From assembly GCF_003287355.1 (NCBI RefSeq), contig NZ_QMIM01000003.1:140460-204459 (forward strand): a stretch of 64,000 bases of DNA, in the 5' to 3' direction. The translations under genes and the position numbers were made by a program. Of this stretch, positions 35,819 to 44,559 are shown piece by piece (position 1 is the first letter of the stretch; every line of letters starts with the position of its first letter). The notes beneath the pieces are model-generated. The model saw nothing but the letters and a program-made list of their open reading frames with translations, was not told where the DNA came from and ran no database searches. This stretch comes from Halorubrum sp. 48-1-W (lineage in GTDB: Archaea; Halobacteriota; Halobacteria; Halobacteriales; Haloferacaceae).

Positions 35819-36238
35819 TCACCGAGCGACGATCACGGGGACGGGCGAGTTGCGGAACACTTTCTGGGCGACGTTCCCGACGACCAGTCGATCCACTAAC
35901 GAGCCGCCGTGGATCCCGATGACGACCGCATCGAAATCGTCGGCGCTGTTCACAATCGCCCGTGCCGGATGGCCCAGTTGAACCTCAGTGGTGATCTCGA
36001 TATCGTACTCGGCGGCAAGTTTCTTGGCGCCATCGAATACGTCCTCTGCGCGCTCCTCTGCGGCTTCTTCAACATCCTCCTCAAGAGCAAGTGACGTGGC
36101 TGCTCCGCCCCACAATGACGGTTCGCCCACGACATGTAGGACGGTGATCTCCGCGTCGGGATGGTTCTCAAGGGCGTACTCAAGCGCATGTTGGGCCATC
36201 TCCGAGCCGTCTATCGGAACGAGAATCCGTGAGATCAT
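35819..36238 (-). CDS. Universal stress protein (UspA family)
   Basis: 139-residue canonical Usp: SRILVPIDGSEMAQHALEYA with the first-strand Asp, VTVLHVVG-type second strand (ITVLHVVG), and GIHGGSLVDRLVVGNVAQKVF, matching the G-x2-G-x9-G ATP loop in slightly altered form, then SPVPVIVAR. ATG 36238 begins the domain; the frame extends further up without a plausible start. It faces the phosphate transporter tail to tail, a common pairing of Usp and transporter genes in haloarchaea. Confidence 0.9.
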   Translation of the reverse strand: MISRILVPIDGSEMAQHALEYALENHPDAEITVLHVVGEPSLWGGAATSLALEEDVEEAAEERAEDVFDGAKKLAAEYDIEITTEVQLGHPARAIVNSADDFDAVVIGIHGGSLVDRLVVGNVAQKVFRNSPVPVIVAR

Positions 36239-36454
36239 ACTGCCGACTACGGGTAGAATGTGGATAAAATGATGGTTCGTTCGTCTCAGGATGCGCAACG
36301 TATTCCCACCAGCTACCAAACTCTCTACATTTTGCACGAGATTCCTGACAGGCAAGATATACAGCGCGCCTCGGGCACCGATATTACTCGGGATCAGCGT
36401 AACTCAGAGCGGGAGTGGACCTTCTCCGCGGACATCCCGAAGTGAACCGGACCG

Positions 36455-36640
36455 CTACGGACTGGCACGGAACTCGCCGTGTTTCAGTCCGAAGAAGAAC
36501 GCGACGACCGAGAAGACGATCATTGAGGGCAGAACCATCATGAAGACCGTTGAGGGAGCCATTACGGACGTGAGCGCGACTGTTGCGACGGCGACGATTA
36601 CGGCGAGCGGAACCACTGAGCGCGTGAAATCAAATTCCAT
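36455..36640 (-). CDS. Small two-helix membrane protein
   Basis: 61-residue protein with two hydrophobic helices (about 8-28 and 30-50) and a short charged tail GLKHGEFRAS. It starts at ATG 36640 (MEFDFTRS). The pattern fits a conserved haloarchaeal family of unknown function. The frame remains open 16 codons upstream but those residues are basic and unlike it. No neighbours share an operon with it. Confidence 0.62.
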   Translation of the reverse strand: MEFDFTRSVVPLAVIVAVATVALTSVMAPSTVFMMVLPSMIVFSVVAFFFGLKHGEFRASP

Positions 36641-36765
36641 ATCCGTGATTGTAGCCGGACGAATAAAGCGTTTGAGAATGTACGTCATTAATCAGTAAGT
36701 TGAAAAGTATTGCTCTGAATAGGAGCGCGTGGAGATTCTGTCGGCTTTGGACTCGTACAGCCAGT

Positions 36766-37848
36766 TCACTGGGGGGCGCTTTTCTGTTCCTTGAGTTTGA
36801 TGTCGAGGGGGTCTTCGATTTCACCCATCACTGCTTCGAGGGCGTCTGTCGCAGTGATCAGTCCCACGACGTTCTCCTCGTCCTCATCATACACAAGCGC
36901 GAGTTCTTGATGTTCGTCCTGAAACTGATCGACGGCATCGCTGATGAGCGTGTCTGCTCGGAGCGTCATCGGTGGAGCAGCGACATCCTCGAACGTGACC
37001 TCGCCATGCCGGAGCTCGTCGATCTGATCAACAACTGCAGGAACGTAGACAACCCCTCGATAGTCGGCTGGATCGTCACCAATCAAGGGAAATCGCGTGT
37101 GCGGGCTTGTTCCGATTCGATCGAAATTTTCCTGCGCAGAGACGGCTGTCGAGAGAAAAATAATGTCCTCACGATCGGTCATAATATCGCTGACGGGCTG
37201 TTCGCCGACAGTGAAGGCGTTCAGGATCTCTTCTTGCCGTTCCTCAGAAAGATTCCCTTGGTCAAGCAAAGTCCCGAGCCGATGGCGGAGGTCCGCCCGG
37301 GATTCGACCCGGTCGGTTTCGGTTTCCAGCCAGGCACCGGTCATCTCGACACCGAACAGCCCGAGCGTCCATTTGGCGACGCTGTCTCCGATCACGATGA
37401 CCGGATAGAGCAGTTTGGCAAACCAGTACAGCGGTGTCGCGCCGTACCGAGCGACGAACTTCGTCCGCTCGACCCCGAGATACGTGGGTGTCTGTTCGCC
37501 GTGGGTCAGGTGGAGCAGATTGATGATGACGAACGCAAGGATGCCACCCGCCCCAATCGACGTGAGCAGCGTGTTCTCGAACACTGGATCGATCAACGAA
37601 GCCAGGGCAGGTTCCGCGACGATGCCGACGGCGATACTCGTCGCAGAGATGCCGACCTGACAGCTTGTGAGATAGATTTCGAGATCCTGTGTCATCTCCC
37701 AGGCTCGCTCGAGTCCCGGGACGTCGAACTCGGACTTAGGGTACTGTCGCACGCGAGTGAGTGCGAACTCGATCGCGACGAAGAATCCGTTTGCGAGGAT
37801 AAGCAAAACACCGCTCAGTAGGCGGAGCGTTAGTTCGAGACCATTCAT
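36766..37848 (-). CDS. CNNM/CorC-type transporter without CorC domain
   Basis: 360-residue protein. Four hydrophobic segments in a DUF21 domain (1-170, with GFFVAIEFALTRVR) precede a CBS pair (ISDIMTDREDIIFLS-type sequence at about 215, and LVYDEDEENVVGLITATD near 325). Unlike the paralogue at 31435 it ends after the CBS pair, lacking the CorC/HlyC domain. It is probably a divalent-cation transporter regulated by nucleotides at the CBS domains. ATG 37848 begins the first helix. The gene ends 126 bases from the start of a small membrane protein on the same strand. Confidence 0.88.
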   Translation of the reverse strand: MNGLELTLRLLSGVLLILANGFFVAIEFALTRVRQYPKSEFDVPGLERAWEMTQDLEIYLTSCQVGISATSIAVGIVAEPALASLIDPVFENTLLTSIGAGGILAFVIINLLHLTHGEQTPTYLGVERTKFVARYGATPLYWFAKLLYPVIVIGDSVAKWTLGLFGVEMTGAWLETETDRVESRADLRHRLGTLLDQGNLSEERQEEILNAFTVGEQPVSDIMTDREDIIFLSTAVSAQENFDRIGTSPHTRFPLIGDDPADYRGVVYVPAVVDQIDELRHGEVTFEDVAAPPMTLRADTLISDAVDQFQDEHQELALVYDEDEENVVGLITATDALEAVMGEIEDPLDIKLKEQKSAPQ

Positions 37849-37925
37849 TTCGTAGGGCTATTCCCCGTGGTATCAAGAATTCCGTCATCTCGCTCACCGG
37901 TACGAGCTGAGCCTCGTCATTCGGT

Positions 37926-38329
37926 CTACTTGTCGGCAAATTCCCCAAGGAGATCGCCTTCGTCCTCGTCGAAATCATCCGGTGTGTACGTCGTCGGGCC
38001 CGGCTCATCGTCACCAAGATCGAAAATCGAATAGAGCGCTTCGACGAGATCATACGCAGTTTCAGCGGTGTATACGGCGGTTCCGCCATCTTCGTCAACC
38101 TTGCTGATCAGGCCTGCCTGCTCCAGTTTATCGAGATAGTCGAACACCGTCTTCTTCGAGTCAGTCGTTGACTCAACAAGTTCGGGGGCCGTGGCAGTCG
38201 CTGAGCGCCGAATCGATGTATAGAGACTAGCGAGGGACGGGTTCTCGAGTAATTCTGCGAACGTGGGGATCCGATGATCATCTTCGGAGTGTCACCCGCG
38301 TTTCCCACGTGTTCCGTATCGTAGCTCAT
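37926..38329 (-). pseudogene. Frameshifted winged-HTH regulator
   Basis: The start MSYDTEHVGNAGDTPK (ATG 38329) is followed, after loss of about one base near 38280, by DDHRIPTFAELLENPSLASL, then SATATAPELVESTTDSKKTV and FDYLDKLEQAGLISKV, a winged-helix DNA-binding domain, and a very acidic tail. Neither frame alone makes the protein: the upstream frame runs into nonsense and the downstream frame has a TGA just before D-H-R and no ATG, GTG or TTG before GTG 38147. The intact protein would have about 133 residues. It is either a recent pseudogene or a sequencing error. Confidence 0.72.
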
Positions 38330-38611
38330 TTTGTATAGGGTTACGGAACTAGAAACGATACACGTTTGCCACGGAAATGGGGTGCTGTAGTGTTCCCCGG
38401 TTTTCGAGGCGGTTCACTCACGATGGTGATAGCCACCGCAAGCACTTCGAGTGTCTAAAGCGTGGCTACCAGACGGCCGCCGTCTCGAACCACGAACGGC
38501 AAATCCGTGAGCGAGTGGGGTGGAGGATATCAATTGCGGGGGTCTCTCGAGGGCACTGTTCGGGTTTTCTGTTGACGGAATCGTTTTCTGGTTCGCGTGC
38601 ATTTTGGGTGT

Positions 38612-40495
38612 ATGAGTTCTGCGTCACCCTCGCCAGCCACCGTGTTGAATGCTGTCGACACGCTCGCACCTGCTGGCACGCCGGTGACGACGACGGAGGT
38701 CGCAGCCGAGTTCGACTGTACAGCGCGCACGATTTACAACAAGTTAGATGTCCTCGTCAACCAAGGTGCTCTTGAGACAAAGAAAGTCGGGGCGAGAGGT
38801 CGAGTGTGGTGGCGACCTACGGAGCAGTCATCCGATGAGTTATATGATGCTGCTCACTCTCTGGCACCGTCGGCGCATAGTCGACTTCGAGAAGGGCAAG
38901 ATTCATTCCAGTTATCGATGGAAAATCTCGGCCAAGAGGACCTCTATGAGCTAATATTCAACCAGACGTTCCATTTTATCGGTGTTCTTGAGCCCGACGG
39001 CACGCTTATCGATGCAAACGAGGCCGCACTCTCCTTTGGGGGCCTGACCCGAGAGGACGTCGTCGGGAAGCCGTTCTGGGAGGCCTACTGGTGGCAGCTC
39101 TCCGACGGGACGCAAGCCCAGTTGAGAGACGCTATCGACCGAGCAGCCGACGGCGAGTTCGTTCGGTTCGAGGTCGAAGTTCAGGGTGCCGACCGCACCG
39201 CAATCATTGATTTTTCACTCCGCCCTGTGTCGAACGAACACGGCGAAATAATATTGCTTGTGCCGGAAGGGCGAGATATTACCGACCTCAAAGAGCGCGA
39301 GCAACAGCTCCAGCGCATCGATCGACTCAATACCGTAATCCGGGCAATCGTCCAGACCGTCGCACGGGCCGAGACGCGCAAGGAGGTCGCACAGGCTGTC
39401 TGTGACACGCTCCTGGAGTTCGATGCGTACCAATCGACAGTGATGGGTGAACTGTCGTCACTATTCGATGACTTCGAACCCTGGGCGATGGCTGGGGATA
39501 TGGAAACCTATCTTGATGAGATGTTGGATCAAAAGGCACCTCCGCTCGACGAGGGTCCTGCTGCGCACGCCGTACGAACCGGTGAATTACAAGTCCAACA
39601 CGATCTCGCTGATCTTCCCTACGACTATTGGAAGCACCTTGCCGATACCCACGGGATACGATCGTACGCTTCCGTTCCTTTGGGGTATGAAGGGACGGTA
39701 TACGGCGTGCTTGGGGTGTACGCTGATCGCTCCGAGGCATTCAGCCAAGAGAAACAGCGCATTCTCACGGAACTCGGCGAGATTATCGGGTACGCGTTGT
39801 ACGCTCTTGAACGCAGGGACGTGCTTGATCCCACCGCGGAACTGGAGTTTAGATCCGCGGAGATTGCTCGACTCTGCCGTACAGAGACAGACGCAGACTT
39901 CGAGCTGGCTCTTGATTCGACTGTCTCGCTCTCTGACGGAACGGAACGCCTATTCTGGGCAGTAAACGGGCTGTCACCCCAGATTGTTCGGAGTCTCGTC
40001 GAGAGCGGTTTTCCCTCCGCCTTCGATTTCAGACTCCTGAAAGACGTGGAGGAGAGCGCTCGCTTCCACGTAACTGCCACTGACCAGTCAATTGCCGCCA
40101 TCTTCGATACCTTCGACGGCGAACTCCAAACGGTGACGATCAAAGACGACACGGCGACAGTGATTGGGAGATTCCCAGAAACGGTCGATTCAACGACTGT
40201 TGTACAGGCGATTCGAGAACAGTATTCGGATATCGAACTCGTCGCTCAACGACGGCTGTTGACTCCGACGTATCTCCGACAGTTTGTCGATGAGGAACTG
40301 ACTGATCGACAACAAGCAGCGCTGCAATTAGCGTATTTCGGGGGATACTACGAGCGCCCACGGCTCAAAACCGGCGACGAACTGGCGGCGGAACTCGGCA
40401 TTTCGCGACAGACGTTCCACTATCACTTGCGACGGGCGGAGTCTACAGTATTCTATCATTTGTTCGAACAGGCAGCCGCCCTACCGTCAGACTAG
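38612..40495 (+). CDS. Bat-like regulator: HTH-PAS-GAF-HTH10
   Basis: 627-residue soluble regulator. An N-terminal winged HTH (about 10-70, TTTEVAAEFDCTARTIYNKL) is followed by PAS (about 110-230, FNQTFHFIGVLEPDGTLIDANE), GAF (about 245-410, ASVPLGYEGTVYGVLGVY), the bacterio-opsin-activator middle region, and the C-terminal HTH10 (LTDRQQAALQLAYFGGYYERP, then LGISRQTFHYHLRRAE). This is the domain set of haloarchaeal Bat-type light/oxygen regulators. Having an HTH at both ends is less usual. ATG 38612 is preferred over GTG 38597. The HalOD1 gene follows 9 nt later. It probably controls transcription in response to a small ligand or redox state. Confidence 0.9.
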   Translation: MSSASPSPATVLNAVDTLAPAGTPVTTTEVAAEFDCTARTIYNKLDVLVNQGALETKKVGARGRVWWRPTEQSSDELYDAAHSLAPSAHSRLREGQDSFQLSMENLGQEDLYELIFNQTFHFIGVLEPDGTLIDANEAALSFGGLTREDVVGKPFWEAYWWQLSDGTQAQLRDAIDRAADGEFVRFEVEVQGADRTAIIDFSLRPVSNEHGEIILLVPEGRDITDLKEREQQLQRIDRLNTVIRAIVQTVARAETRKEVAQAVCDTLLEFDAYQSTVMGELSSLFDDFEPWAMAGDMETYLDEMLDQKAPPLDEGPAAHAVRTGELQVQHDLADLPYDYWKHLADTHGIRSYASVPLGYEGTVYGVLGVYADRSEAFSQEKQRILTELGEIIGYALYALERRDVLDPTAELEFRSAEIARLCRTETDADFELALDSTVSLSDGTERLFWAVNGLSPQIVRSLVESGFPSAFDFRLLKDVEESARFHVTATDQSIAAIFDTFDGELQTVTIKDDTATVIGRFPETVDSTTVVQAIREQYSDIELVAQRRLLTPTYLRQFVDEELTDRQQAALQLAYFGGYYERPRLKTGDELAAELGISRQTFHYHLRRAESTVFYHLFEQAAALPSD

Positions 40496-40504
40496 TCAGA
40501 GTCT

Positions 40505-40981
40505 GTGTTCATATGGTATGAGGTGGCACAAAACATTGTGAGCGCGAATCAAGACAACTCGACACCCAACAAGTGGCATTTCCAGATTGGTGAGCGCCCT
40601 CCATCCGTCGCTATGATTGAAGCGATTGCGTTCGTGACGAATCAAGACCCGCTTGATATTGATCCAGTAGCAGACGTAATTGATCCAGATGCGATGGACC
40701 AATTGCTCGGCGGTGACGATACTGTGACGATCTCGTTCGTTTTTGAGGAGTACGATATAGAGCTTTCGGGTTCTGGTGAGATCGTGATCTCTGGAACGGA
40801 TCTACTTCATACTGATCTTCCATCTGCAAACGAGGAAGTGGCGAAACTCCGTCTCCAGCTAACTCATTTGTCTCTGTCCGAGTTAGAGGATGGAGGGCTG
40901 GTTGTCTTGGACAGAAATGAGAACGTCGTGAGGAAAGGAGAGAATTTTGATTCGACGCTATTTGAGCAACGTAGTGACTAA
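40505..40981 (+). CDS. HalOD1 output-domain protein
   Basis: 158-residue protein. The HalOD1 domain covers about residues 30-112 (RPPSVAMIEAIAFVTNQDP, then VADVIDPDAMDQLLGG and VTISFVFEEYDIELSGSGEI). A further tail (LSLSELEDGGLVVLDRNENV) resembles the end of a haloarchaeal winged-HTH output module, so it may be a HalOD1-HTH fusion remnant. GTG 40505 is the listed start; ATG 40612 would cut into the domain. It lies 9 nt after the Bat-like gene and is probably co-transcribed, acting as an output module in the same sensory pathway. Confidence 0.72.
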   Translation: MFIWYEVAQNIVSANQDNSTPNKWHFQIGERPPSVAMIEAIAFVTNQDPLDIDPVADVIDPDAMDQLLGGDDTVTISFVFEEYDIELSGSGEIVISGTDLLHTDLPSANEEVAKLRLQLTHLSLSELEDGGLVVLDRNENVVRKGENFDSTLFEQRSD

Positions 40982-41063
40982 CTGCTGTGACATTCCCGGC
41001 CATATCGACACTTGTTCTATTGTATTTGTTGAGCGTTTCTGCCGTTGATATGTTTCTGCGGCC

Positions 41064-41091
41064 CTGCTGGATACACGATGCGAATGCAGCA
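41064..41091 (+). repeat. Weak copy of intergenic repeat
   Basis: CTGCTGGATACACGATGCG then AATGCAGCA; shares the CTGCTGGATACAC start with the copy at 34265. Confidence 0.28.
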
Positions 41092-41135
41092 ATTTGTGCA
41101 TCGGCAATCAAGACTGTTTGACCCGATTAGTATAA

Positions 41136-43064
41136 TTAGTTATTCTCCCTTCGATATTTGCTGGACGCAGAGTTTTCTGTAGCTACGAACTCAACATTGG
41201 TAATCTCAAACCGAGCCCCGCCATCTGCCCCGTCTGTAACACGAATGTTCCAATCGTGGGCAGTGACAATCTGTTCGACGATACTCAGTCCGAATCCGGT
41301 GCCGTCGGTCGACTGCGAGTAGCCGGCCTCAAAAACAGCGTCGCGCTCGTCGGACGGAATCCCCGGACCATCGTCCTCGATGTAGAACCCGTCGTTCAGT
41401 CCCCCAATCGTCACAGTCACATCCGCCCGGCCGTGTTCGACGGCATTCCGAAACAGGTTCTCAAAGACCTGCTTGAGGCGACTTCTGTCCGCCCAAACAC
41501 TTCGATCGATAGTAGTGATTAAGCTTGCCTGATTCGTCTCGACGTTCTCCCAGCACCCGTTGACAATCGTGGTGAGGTCGACCGGCTGAGCGTCGGTTAC
41601 CTCTTTACCTTCCCGGGCTAACAGTAGGAGATCGTCGATCAGTGCCCCCATCCGGTCAAGCGCCCCTTCGAGATCGTCGAGATGGGCGCTGTCACACTCC
41701 TCAGCTGCCAACTCGAGTCGGCTGGTAGCGACGTTCAGCGGATTCCGGAGGTCGTGTGAGACGACACTCGCGAACTCTTCGAGCTGCTCGTTCGCACGCT
41801 TGACGGACTCACGTTCGCTGATGTCGATATACATCGCTACCGTTCCGATGACGCTGCCGTCGGCTGTCCGGCGCGGAACCGCACGCAGAAGCGCTTCGAT
41901 GGTCTCCCCATCGATAGTTAGTAGCTCGCGTTTCTCTCTGGTAAACTGTCCGTTAAGCGCTTGGCTGTACCCCTGAGATCGTAGTCTTTCCGCCGATTCG
42001 GGTGTGTAGAACTCCGCGAGTTCACTGCCGATTATTGTATCCGCATCGTATCCAAGGGTCTCGACAAACTGGCTGTTACAGTCATCGATGATCGGTTGGC
42101 CGTCCTCGGAGCGAGTAAGAATCGTCATTACCGGGGCCTCCTCGAACAGCGTTCGATACTGGGTTTCGTATTTCCTCGCCAATTGCTCCAGTTCCTCAGT
42201 TTTGTGTTCCAGTTGCTGTTCGTGTTTTATCTGTTCGGTAATGTCGGTCGCAACACCAGTGAGCTGCGACGGGTCGCCGTTCTCGTCAGTAATCGCGTCG
42301 ATGCGGGCCTGCACCCACCGCACACCACGGTCGGGGTGGTCGATACGGAACTCCTGTTCGCGTGGCCAGTCGGACGTTTCGTCCTGCTGGGCTTCCATCT
42401 CCGCGAGTAACTCGTCCTTGTCGTCGGGATGGACGTGTCGGAGCCATGCCATCGAGTCGTCGTATGCCTCTTCCGGGGTGATCCCGTAGATCGTTTCCAC
42501 TGCCGGATTCACGTACTCGGTTTCGGAGTAGTCGATCGGCAACAGGAAAAACGCGTCTTCAACGTTGCTCGCGAACCGCTCGAACCGCTCGCGAACCATC
42601 TGAAGCTCCTGCTCGCGCTCTTTGCGCTCGGTGATGTCCTGAAACGTCCCCTGAACGGCGATGAGTTCATCATCCTCATATACCGGTTCTCCGAGCGCGC
42701 GAACCCAGCGCACGTCGTCGTCGACTGTGACGATCCGCAATTCCACGTCATACGGTTCGCCCTCGGATGTTAGACGGTCGACAGCCTTCCGAATCGTGTC
42801 TCTATCGTCGGGATGATAGAACTCGATGGCGTCTTCAACCCTCACATCGGCATCCGGTGGCAGTCCGTGGATCCGATACACTTCGTCCGACCACCGCAGC
42901 GACTCAGACTGCAAATCAAGTTTCCATCCACCGATATGTGCGACTTCTTGTGTATCTCGCAGGAACTGGCGGCTCCGGTCAAGTTCCTGCTTTCGCTGCT
43001 TGCGTTCTGTTACATCACGATATAGCCACAAGTGTGCCTCCCCCTCGGGCAGGGTGTACGGCAC
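41136..43064 (-). pseudogene. Sensor kinase, C-terminal part (split by tnpB element)
   Basis: 642 codons forming the 3' part of the gene that begins at 46782. It starts in the last strand of a PAS domain (VPYTLPEGEAHLWLYRDVTE), continues with three more PAS domains (IGGWKLDLQSESLRWSDEVY; SNVEDAFFLLPIDYSETEYV; EEAPVMTILTRSEDGQPIID) and ends with a histidine kinase: VVSHDLRNPLNVATSRLEL with the phospho-accepting His, NLFRNAVEHG and DDGPGIPSDERD, then GTGFGLSIVEQI. Upstream codons to 43280 in the same frame belong to the element and are not kinase. Unless a promoter inside the element or programmed excision restores it, this half is not expressed as a sensor; a stand-alone kinase fragment is possible. 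Confidence 0.88.
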
Positions 43065-43200
43065 TTGACATCCTCCCCGCGCTGAAGCGCGAGGATTCCC
43101 ACGGCACCGCACCGCTGGGTTGGGATATTGTGGTTTACGACGTGACCTGTTCTTGAGGTGCGAACGCACCAGTTTCCTTGTCAAACAAGAACGTCGATGG
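43065..43200 (-). ncRNA. Putative TnpB guide RNA (reRNA/omega-RNA) at the right end
   Basis: By analogy with known TnpB systems, a noncoding RNA overlapping the 3' end of tnpB and the right-end hairpin should run off the element into the flanking DNA, whose first bases (GTGCCGTACACC) would act as guide. That flank is the kinase gene, so the guide would match the empty donor site. The hairpin is seen; transcript and boundaries are inferred. Confidence 0.4.
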
Positions 43201-44415
43201 CTGTGCCAACCAGCCGTTACTCCTATCACCGCCATCCGTGGCGGGACTTGGAGATACTTTCTGCCGAATGTTCTCAGCACCGTTCACGTCCGCGTTCGCC
43301 ACTGTCCCGCACTCATCGCAGACATACAGTCCGCGTTCAACACGGTTTGCGTCACGCTTCCGACCACAGCACGAACACGACTTCGAGGTATCCCGCTCAG
43401 ACACTTGTTCGACCGTGATACCTTCCATCTCAGCTTTGTATTCGAGAAGGTCTGTGAAACGGTCGAACGCCCACGAGTGCAGATCAAGATTCCCGTGCAT
43501 GCCCCAGTCCTTTGACCCGGCCTTCTCCTCATCCTCACGGATGCCGGAGAGATCTCCCACCACCATAGTTCCAACTTCCTCGTCAACACACCGCTGGACG
43601 ATATGTTTCGAGAGTGTGTGGAAGTAGTGGGTACGGCGAGCCGACTTCTTCTGGTTCAGCCGGGTGGCCTGCTCGGAGCCCGGGTCGTCACACCGAGCAA
43701 TTCGCTTGCTGAAGTAGTAGTCGTCCTGTTTCAAGCAGTTCAGCGGGTACAGCTCGCTGTGACCGTCTTCATAGGCGAGCGCGGCAAAGTTGTTAATACC
43801 GAGATCAACACCCACCGTCTTCTCACCGGGGGCGTCATCCACGTCGATCTCGACCTTACAGACGAAGTGTAGTTCCCATTCGTCGCCCGTCCACACAATC
43901 TTGGCTTGTTGGACGTTCTCCACGGCGGAGAGGTCAACGTCGGGGCGAGTTTGGTACTTACACAGGACAAAATCCGACCAGTACTCTTTCAGGTTCGATC
44001 CTTTTGAGAGTCGGACGCGGTTGTACTGGGTGTCGAGTTTGAAGCCTTTCTGCTTGAACGTGACTGTGGAACGCGGGTGTTCGTCGCCGTGTTTACGGTA
44101 GCCGGGCGGGTTCGCTCTCGTGTCTCCGTTACGTCGTTTGCCGTACCAGCCGCTGAACGCCTCAGCGAGTTCTTGAAGGACTCGCTGACTTGACTGCGAA
44201 TGCAGGTCATCATAGCGTTCGTGGGTTTTGAGGTACGTGGTGAGTTCGTTGTGGTTCGGGATGTGATCGATTTCATCCCAGATCCGACTACACGTCCACC
44301 GTCCGACGTTCCAGAGCTTACTGGCTGCGAACCCGAGCGAATCAAGGTTGTCTTGCACCCGATACTGGTTCCGTATGGAAGCAGTATAGGTGCGGGTAAC
44401 GACCTGTTTCGCCAT
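43135..44415 (-). CDS. tnpB: TnpB-type RNA-guided nuclease homologue
   Basis: 426 residues: N-terminal helical/WED region, RuvC domain, and a zinc finger (CSCCG then CDECG) inserted before the last RuvC motif. RuvC-I is GVDLGINN (D204) and RuvC-III NADVNGAEN (D376). At RuvC-II the usual Glu of (V/I)-V-E-D-L is Gly 287 (VVGDLSGIRE), so either activity is lost or a nearby acidic residue substitutes, as proposed for TnpB lineages with a rearranged site. A TATA-like TTGATATAC stands about 20 nt before the ATG. The nuclease would maintain the element by cutting the empty donor site beside a TTAC-like motif. Confidence 0.9.
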   Translation of the reverse strand: MAKQVVTRTYTASIRNQYRVQDNLDSLGFAASKLWNVGRWTCSRIWDEIDHIPNHNELTTYLKTHERYDDLHSQSSQRVLQELAEAFSGWYGKRRNGDTRANPPGYRKHGDEHPRSTVTFKQKGFKLDTQYNRVRLSKGSNLKEYWSDFVLCKYQTRPDVDLSAVENVQQAKIVWTGDEWELHFVCKVEIDVDDAPGEKTVGVDLGINNFAALAYEDGHSELYPLNCLKQDDYYFSKRIARCDDPGSEQATRLNQKKSARRTHYFHTLSKHIVQRCVDEEVGTMVVGDLSGIREDEEKAGSKDWGMHGNLDLHSWAFDRFTDLLEYKAEMEGITVEQVSERDTSKSCSCCGRKRDANRVERGLYVCDECGTVANADVNGAENIRQKVSPSPATDGGDRSNGWLAQPSTFLFDKETGAFAPQEQVTS

Positions 44416-44559
44416 ACGTAACCTATGTATATCAACTTACTTGAAGCTGTGTATTTGCTCAGCGTGGAATATCCAGCCGTGCCATCGAACGGTGGACTGT
44501 GAAGGGTAGTGTCGGATTCATCCCCGCGCTAAAGCGCGAGGCTTTCTCCTCGATTCTCC

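Larger units (their letters stand above)
43065..44559 (-). mobile_element. IS200/IS605-type (IS1341-like) element carrying only tnpB
   Basis: The 1495-bp insert is bounded on the minus strand by TTAC (44560-44563) immediately before it and TCAA (43065-43068) as its last four bases, the cleavage sites of the IS608 type. Each end has a matching hairpin: CCTCGCGCTTTAGCGCGGGG near the left end and CCTCGCGCTTCAGCGCGGGG near the right end. There is no target duplication and no inverted repeat, as expected for this single-strand family. It carries tnpB but no tnpA, so mobility would need a Y1 transposase in trans. Removing it joins GAT-TAC to GTG-CCG in frame within the kinase. Confidence 0.88.

Noticed and set aside
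43064..43280. Treating the 714-codon frame from 43280 as an intact kinase
   Set aside because: Its first 72 codons are non-coding right-end DNA and the reverse of tnpB flank; the true N-terminus is at 46782 on the other side of the element.
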